Shown: one piece after another, positions 37,939 through 42,015 of the stretch
How the letters are laid out: every line of letters begins with the position of its first letter
How positions within the stretch are numbered: position 1 is the first letter of the stretch
Source: a virus
Length of the DNA: 42,015 nt
IMG/VR virus record: IMGVR_UViG_3300044625_000495
Location: 1-42,015 of that record
Direction: 5' to 3' (one strand)
Notes under the pieces: generated by a model
Databases searched by the model: none
What the model was told of the DNA's origin: nothing
The model's input: the letters and a program-made list of their open reading frames with translations, nothing else
Translations under genes and position numbers: made by a program

Positions 37939-40418
37939 CAGGGCGCCTCCGAGTAGAGCGATGTGTAGTCGTGGCACGATCCATCGCTACCCAATCCAGA
38001 AGTCGATGATACTACAATCTCGCTTGTAGTGGCAGGAGCAATGATCGCTTCGGCTAGAACGATTACGCTTTCAACCGGCCCTGATTGAAGCGACGCATAC
38101 TCGTAACAATATCCGTCAGCCCCTAGCAACGACAAAGACGACGTTACAGATTCTGCCGTAGTAATAGGGGCAACGGTTGCCTCGTTTAATATAATTGCGC
38201 GAATTACAGGAGGAGGCGGCCCGACTAATGTTGACCCTAATCCAAGGAAAAAAAACTGGCCGTTGTCGACTCGGATTCTGCGAGTGCGATTTATAGTTGC
38301 AGAAACACCAGTTAGAAGGAATTGCCCAGTTGCCCCTAGCGCAACACGGCCGTAGTAGAGTCCAATTGTTTTTCCGGATTCTGTAAAACTTCCTGAATCC
38401 GGTGCGACTTTCCTCGAAGTAGTAATAGCAGCAGCGATTCTTGTTAGCGCAAACGATCTTGAGGAAACAAGTAGGTTAAAGTTGCGTATCAGAGTAGCCG
38501 CACTTCCGGCTAGCGCAAACGTGCCCCGTGCTGCCGCTATAGAACGCTCAACTCTCAAAACGGCTGGATACCCAACCAGACTAAAAGAGCCCGCCTCAGC
38601 AGGCGTATTGCGCAATAGAGCGGCATTGTTGCCGGTTAGCGTGAACGTTCCTTTGGCGCATACGACAAGGCGTTGAGTAGTTAGAGACGCCTCTACGCCT
38701 GTCAACGTAAACGGCCCAATAGTGGCCGTCAGGGCGCGTGTAGTTGCAAGTCGGGTGGATTGACCAGCAAGCAAGAATGTGCCTGCTGAGGACGAAACAA
38801 CATAGCTGCGAAGGAATTGACTTGCTACTCCCGTCAGGGCAAAGTGCCCAGTGGCTGCAAACAGTGTCTTAGATGTCGTGGCAACAAGATTGGCACTGTA
38901 TCCGGTCAGGCTGAATGATTGAGCGGTTGCCGTGATTGTGCGAGTCGATGCAAGTCGGTTGGCAATTCCAGCCAAAGAATAAGATTGGGCCGTAGCCGCC
39001 AAAGTGCGCGTAGATTTAAGTACCGCAGCAATTCCTGTCAGGGCAAAAGATTGGACCGTTGCCGTGATTGTGCGAGTGGCGGCTAAGCGGTTGTCGATGC
39101 CTGTCAAGGCAAACGTGCGTACCGCACCGGTGATAGTGCGAGCCGCTTTGAGATTTGCCGCTACGCCGGTCAGCGTAAACGACTGAGTCGTTGCCGTGAC
39201 AACACGGCCGACTTTTAGTCCTGCCGCTACCCCAGTCAGACTGAATGTGCCTTGTGCGGCCGTTACCTTGCGACCAATAGCCAGCCCGGCTGCTTTACCT
39301 GTCAGGTTGTAAGATCCGGCTGAGGCAATAAGAGTGTAACCAGCAACCGTTGATTTTGTTAGAGTCGCCGCAACGCCGGTAAAAAGAAAAGTTGCTCGAT
39401 CAGCCGCTAAAACATAATCTTCGCGAGTCCCGCAAATCGTTGTTGCGACAGAACCAAGCAAAGTTGAAGGTGCAGAATAAACGGTTGAAGTTGTGAAGCC
39501 AAAAACATCGCTCCAAGTGAAAGCGTATGGGGTTGTATTGGAAGGTTGAGAAACAAAAATAGCATTACTTAGCTTGTTAAAATCGACACCATTGCCACCA
39601 TTGGTAGGGGGATTTGGAGCCCCGGTTGGCATTGTTGTTGAGGTAGTCACGCCGGAACTTGTCCAAGGCCCGCCACGAATAGCATTCCCGGCAAAAACCG
39701 CAGAACTTTGACCAAAAGCCAAATCGTAAACCGTTAATGATATTGAAACGCCGATTGGATTGATTCTTGTCCCAAAGCCAGAGGACCAACGATAAGCAAA
39801 CGAATAAGGTGAGGTTGTATTGTGAACATACGCCAACTGGTTTCCATCGCGCGAAAACTTAACACGGACAGGATAGGCCAATGGCAAAAAAGCCGGATTT
39901 GAAACCTTGGTTCCAAATCCAGTTGAATTTGACCAAGCATAAGCATGAATGTACGGTGAAAGGCTCCTTGAACTGATCACCAAATATTGTTCATTGGGAG
40001 AAAAGCAAACAGATTGACCATTCCCGGAAAAGCCGGACGGATTAGCAAATTTTGTCCCAAATCCTGAAATTGTTATTGGGTAAACTGAAACATGAGTTGA
40101 GTTGTGAGCAACCGCCACAACCGCAGAATTCAAAGAAATATCAAGCCCTGAACTTGTTGGCAACGTTGCCGGATTTGAAAACTTAGCACCAAAACCACTG
40201 GAGGAAAACAAGTAGGCGTTGATGAACGGAGTTGATCCGTTCCCGCAAACAACAAAATCTTTGGCCGAGGAAAAAGCAATCTTTTGAACGTTGCCGGAAG
40301 AAGTTGCCGGATTAGCAAATTTGGAACCCCAACCGGCCGATGTTCCAAACCGGTTCCAGTTGTAGACGTTGATTCCGGGAACAGAATTGCTGCTGCCAAC
40401 GCCAACATAACCCGGCAT
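37938..40418 (-). CDS. Large adhesin: beta-propeller plus 18 repeats of about 22 residues, 826 aa
   Basis: N-terminal about 330 residues form a repeat region of the WD-like propeller kind, with units such as SGFGTKFANPSGFSGNGQSV, then CFSPNEQYLVISS, then PYIHAYAWS. Next come 18 tandem units (mostly 22 residues) with the form (S/T)FxLTGxxAxLxxxRxIxA. Two further copies of a 45-residue unit, each with E-A near its start and an xGxDGxCxxYxSL end, close the protein. This is a surface fibre or adhesin. It lies between head-completion and tail completion genes, not after the tape measure, so it may be a neck or head fibre. ATG 40418 shares a base with the previous stop (TAATG). Confidence 0.75.
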   Translation of the reverse strand: MPGYVGVGSSNSVPGINVYNWNRFGTSAGWGSKFANPATSSGNVQKIAFSSAKDFVVCGNGSTPFINAYLFSSSGFGAKFSNPATLPTSSGLDISLNSAVVAVAHNSTHVSVYPITISGFGTKFANPSGFSGNGQSVCFSPNEQYLVISSRSLSPYIHAYAWSNSTGFGTKVSNPAFLPLAYPVRVKFSRDGNQLAYVHNTTSPYSFAYRWSSGFGTRINPIGVSISLTVYDLAFGQSSAVFAGNAIRGGPWTSSGVTTSTTMPTGAPNPPTNGGNGVDFNKLSNAIFVSQPSNTTPYAFTWSDVFGFTTSTVYSAPSTLLGSVATTICGTREDYVLAADRATFLFTGVAATLTKSTVAGYTLIASAGSYNLTGKAAGLAIGRKVTAAQGTFSLTGVAAGLKVGRVVTATTQSFTLTGVAANLKAARTITGAVRTFALTGIDNRLAATRTITATVQSFALTGIAAVLKSTRTLAATAQSYSLAGIANRLASTRTITATAQSFSLTGYSANLVATTSKTLFAATGHFALTGVASQFLRSYVVSSSAGTFLLAGQSTRLATTRALTATIGPFTLTGVEASLTTQRLVVCAKGTFTLTGNNAALLRNTPAEAGSFSLVGYPAVLRVERSIAAARGTFALAGSAATLIRNFNLLVSSRSFALTRIAAAITTSRKVAPDSGSFTESGKTIGLYYGRVALGATGQFLLTGVSATINRTRRIRVDNGQFFFLGLGSTLVGPPPPVIRAIILNEATVAPITTAESVTSSLSLLGADGYCYEYASLQSGPVESVIVLAEAIIAPATTSEIVVSSTSGLGSDGSCHDYTSLYSEAP
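38222..39405 (-). repeat. Tandem 66-base repeats coding for 22-residue units
   Basis: About 18 degenerate units within the adhesin gene, each mostly 22 codons, sharing codons for (S/T)F-x-LTG and A-x-L. Units differ in DNA and protein. Unit 12 is shorter (20 residues), and units 1 and 8 are longer. Ends are approximate. Confidence 0.75.
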
Positions 40419-40840
40419 TACTTAGCCCGCTTCAGTTCGACAATGATTGCCCGAATTTTTGCAAGATTAGTTGCTTGCCCAACCAAGCTGGCTAACATAA
40501 GCGTTGTCTTTTTCAATTCAATTTTTTCAGTTCGTAACCGATTCCGCAGTTCATCACGGAACATAAGTTCAGCCGCCAAGTCTAAATCTTCATCATGCAG
40601 AACGTTCTTGGCTAGCTCTTCTCGCCCCATTCCACGGTATGGCAATAAATGACTTGGCCAAATCAAATCCGCCATGCCCGCTAACATTGTTTCAAAATTA
40701 AAAACGTTTAATTGATATTGGTAAACTTCGGTTTCTCGTGACAAAATAGCTTGGGCCAATGTCAATTCGTGATCCGATTGATCAATTGCGCCATTGGCTG
40801 AGTCAAAAACGTTGCCGTTCCCCATGTTAATCTCAGACAT
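40418..40840 (-). CDS. Helical accessory protein of the adhesin, 140 aa
   Basis: ATG 40840 follows AAGGACACACC. The product is helical and acidic (LTLAQAILSRETEVYQYQLN, MFRDELRNRLRTEKIELKKT, LVGQATNLAKIRAIIVELKR). It lies directly before the propeller adhesin, with TAATG overlap. Such small helical proteins next to a fibre may be a chaperone or its attachment. The segment 39440-40840 is visibly more A+T rich than its neighbours, so this gene may have moved with the propeller. Confidence 0.6.
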   Translation of the reverse strand: MSEINMGNGNVFDSANGAIDQSDHELTLAQAILSRETEVYQYQLNVFNFETMLAGMADLIWPSHLLPYRGMGREELAKNVLHDEDLDLAAELMFRDELRNRLRTEKIELKKTTLMLASLVGQATNLAKIRAIIVELKRAK

Positions 40841-40850
40841 TGGTGTGTCC

Positions 40851-41273
40851 TTATGCGATTGTTAGCACGCCGTTGGTAGCGTCAAAGTCGATGGTAAAGG
40901 TTTCGGTGTCGGCAAGCGTGATCGACGACCCGTAGTCGTAGTAGCCGATGACGGCCCCTGATGCGGTTGAATTGTAAAGGACAACATAGCGGAACGGCCC
41001 GATACCGCCAGACGTCGCCGTAAATACGGTGTCACCTAGCACAAGCTTGTACGTTCCAGAGGTCTGAGACGAACTGGTGATTGTAGGAGTATTTCCTCCT
41101 GCCGTGTAACCGTTCGCAGCTACGGGAGCCGGATAAACGGTTGTGTTCCAGACGGTATCGGTCGCTGCTGGTGCCGTGTTAGTCAGGGCAACTTTCAACA
41201 CGTCTGAGCCAAGATTGTGTACCTTCTCGGCCACGTTTTCGACAAAAATGTTGTACTTGTTAAACGTTGCCAT
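40851..41273 (-). CDS. Virion structural protein, common phage type, 140 aa
   Basis: ATG 41273. Starts MATFNKYNIFVENVAEKVHN, then LGSDVLKVALTNTAPAATDT, with a GPFRYVVLYNSTASGAVIGY segment and a FTIDFDATNGVLTIA end. This opening is one I recognise from small structural proteins of many phages, of unsettled name. It is beta-rich, fits a virion surface or neck part, and lies beside gp10-like and adhesin genes. Confidence 0.68.
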   Translation of the reverse strand: MATFNKYNIFVENVAEKVHNLGSDVLKVALTNTAPAATDTVWNTTVYPAPVAANGYTAGGNTPTITSSSQTSGTYKLVLGDTVFTATSGGIGPFRYVVLYNSTASGAVIGYYDYGSSITLADTETFTIDFDATNGVLTIA

Positions 41274-41274
41274 C

Positions 41275-41736
41275 TCATTCCCTCATAAGTTGCGCGGTAA
41301 CAAAACGTAAAGGCATTCCAGCAATTGCCTGCAACTGTGGCAGCATATTCCTGAGTGTATGCGAAAGGCCCAGTCGCTGGTAAACGACTTCCAAGTATGC
41401 GCCATACCATGCGCGCCTGCGAATTCCCACCTTGATGTGAGCTGTTCGCATGACTTCTTCAAGAGTCGTTTTCGGATCGATTGTAATTGCGTTGCGTAGC
41501 ATGCCGGTGTCTGCCCGTGGATACTCTCCGGGGCTCGAACGTCCTGTCACACGTCTGCCACCATTCCGCGTGCGGACGGCCACTACAGGCTTACTTAAAA
41601 GGACTTTATGGCGGTTGACTAACAGAACGGCAGCAGACAAGAATCTTGCCGCCTGCTCCTGAGTCAATCCGCCGTTAGTGCTGCCACCGGCAAGATCGGA
41701 AAGTGCTTGGGCAGCCCCGACTGAGATGTTGGCCAT
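41275..41736 (-). CDS. HK97 gp10-like head completion / neck protein, 153 aa
   Basis: ATG 41736 follows the 106-aa gene closely. RSSPGEYPRADTGMLRNAITID and KVGIRRRAWYGAYLEV fit the HK97 gp10-like head-tail joining family, in which the (P)G-x-x-T-G-x-L-R-x-S/A motif is typical. The length is usual. It sits after capsid genes, as expected. It joins head and tail. Confidence 0.72.
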   Translation of the reverse strand: MANISVGAAQALSDLAGGSTNGGLTQEQAARFLSAAVLLVNRHKVLLSKPVVAVRTRNGGRRVTGRSSPGEYPRADTGMLRNAITIDPKTTLEEVMRTAHIKVGIRRRAWYGAYLEVVYQRLGLSHTLRNMLPQLQAIAGMPLRFVTAQLMRE

Positions 41737-42015
41737 TATACCGACATCTCCTGATATGTAATGTGGCCCCCGACAACGTGAGAACTATTCAAATACAAAA
41801 TTAGATCTTCGCCGGCCCCTGTTTGCAGCACGGGCATTCCACCACCGGGCCAGTTGTCTCCAAGGTGAATTGCCGCGCTGCTGCTGGCACTCATGTGCAA
41901 TTGTCCGCTTAATGCGGTAGTGCCCGATTTCCAAATAAAGTAATTGTTAGCCGCCGAAAACAGAATGTAGGCATAAACACGAAAACGCTTGCCGGGAATT
42001 CCCGTCAAAACCACA
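41736..42015 (-). CDS. Small virion-associated protein, 106 aa, 3' part of the gene crossing the join
   Basis: This is the C-terminal part of the protein that begins at 243, repeated here because of the terminal overlap. Translation passes VLTGIPGKRFRVYAYI and ends with ITYQEMSV at 41736. The stop lies against the ATG of the gp10-like gene (41736), so the two are probably cotranslated. The function is unknown and the structural role is inferred only from position. Confidence 0.75.
   Translation of the reverse strand, partial: VVLTGIPGKRFRVYAYILFSAANNYFIWKSGTTALSGQLHMSASSSAAIHLGDNWPGGGMPVLQTGAGEDLILYLNSSHVVGGHITYQEMSV
41814..42015. repeat. Terminal overlap, right copy
   Basis: Right-hand copy of the 202-base overlap with bases 1-202, with one silent difference at 41889. 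Removing one copy gives a circular genome of about 41,813 bp. Confidence 0.9.

Noticed and set aside
1-42015. tRNA genes, CRISPR array, integrase or attachment site
   Set aside because: I read for cloverleaf and T-loop patterns, regular spaced repeats, and tyrosine or serine recombinase motifs and found none.

Overview
The window is a complete or nearly complete genome of a tailed double-stranded DNA bacteriophage, most likely with a long non-contractile (siphovirus-type) tail. Bases 1-202 recur at 41814-42015 with one difference, so the contig closes into a circle of about 41,813 bp. One gene runs across the join and reads correctly through it. Evidence for a phage is a full head-and-tail morphogenesis set: small and large terminase, portal, MuF-type minor head protein, prohead protease fused to a scaffold, decoration protein, major capsid protein, gp10-like completion protein, tail completion protein, tube-like proteins, chaperone-like proteins and a 789-residue tape measure. 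I see no sheath, integrase, DNA or RNA polymerase, tRNA or CRISPR array.

Nearly everything is on the minus strand, so transcription runs from right to left. The exception is a small DNA-binding regulator on the plus strand (24827-25243), which sits beside the start of the early region and is backed by a terminator hairpin. Going leftward from about 24750: (a) 24675-22123 is an early block of small unknown genes, with repeated sigma70-like promoters whose transcripts begin with a hairpin; (b) 22130-18382 holds a tiny lipoprotein, a RecT-like annealing protein, an SSB-like protein, a secreted protein, a membrane protein and an HTH protein; (c) 18292-12978 holds replication and recombination functions, namely a UvrD-like helicase, an ECF-like sigma factor, an AEP primase-helicase, a GNAT-like protein and a RusA resolvase; (d) 12948-9916 holds a ParB-like, PAPS-reductase-like (IbrA-like), ParB-like (IbrB-like) and cupin cluster; (e) 9877-240 is packaging and head; (f) across the join, 243 to 1 and then 41813-31411, is head completion, a large propeller and repeat adhesin, and the tail; (g) 31409-25274 is distal structural proteins, then a probable lysis set (membrane protein, secreted protein, papain-like peptidase), a hydrophobic small protein and an HNH endonuclease.

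Genes are tightly packed. Many start codons overlap the preceding stop (ATGA, TAATG or TGATG), which suggests long operons with translational coupling. The phage appears to load its own primase-helicase and recombination proteins but to rely on host polymerases, with its own sigma factor perhaps shifting transcription to later genes. With no integrase it looks virulent.

The host cannot be read directly. Several proteins (the 89-residue secreted protein, the 212-residue signal-peptide protein, the Cys-rich C-terminus of the 505-residue protein, the papain-like peptidase) resemble families I associate with Planctomycetes. That is recollection rather than a search, and I hold it at moderate to low confidence. 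The single silent difference in the terminal overlap fits assembly from a mixed population.
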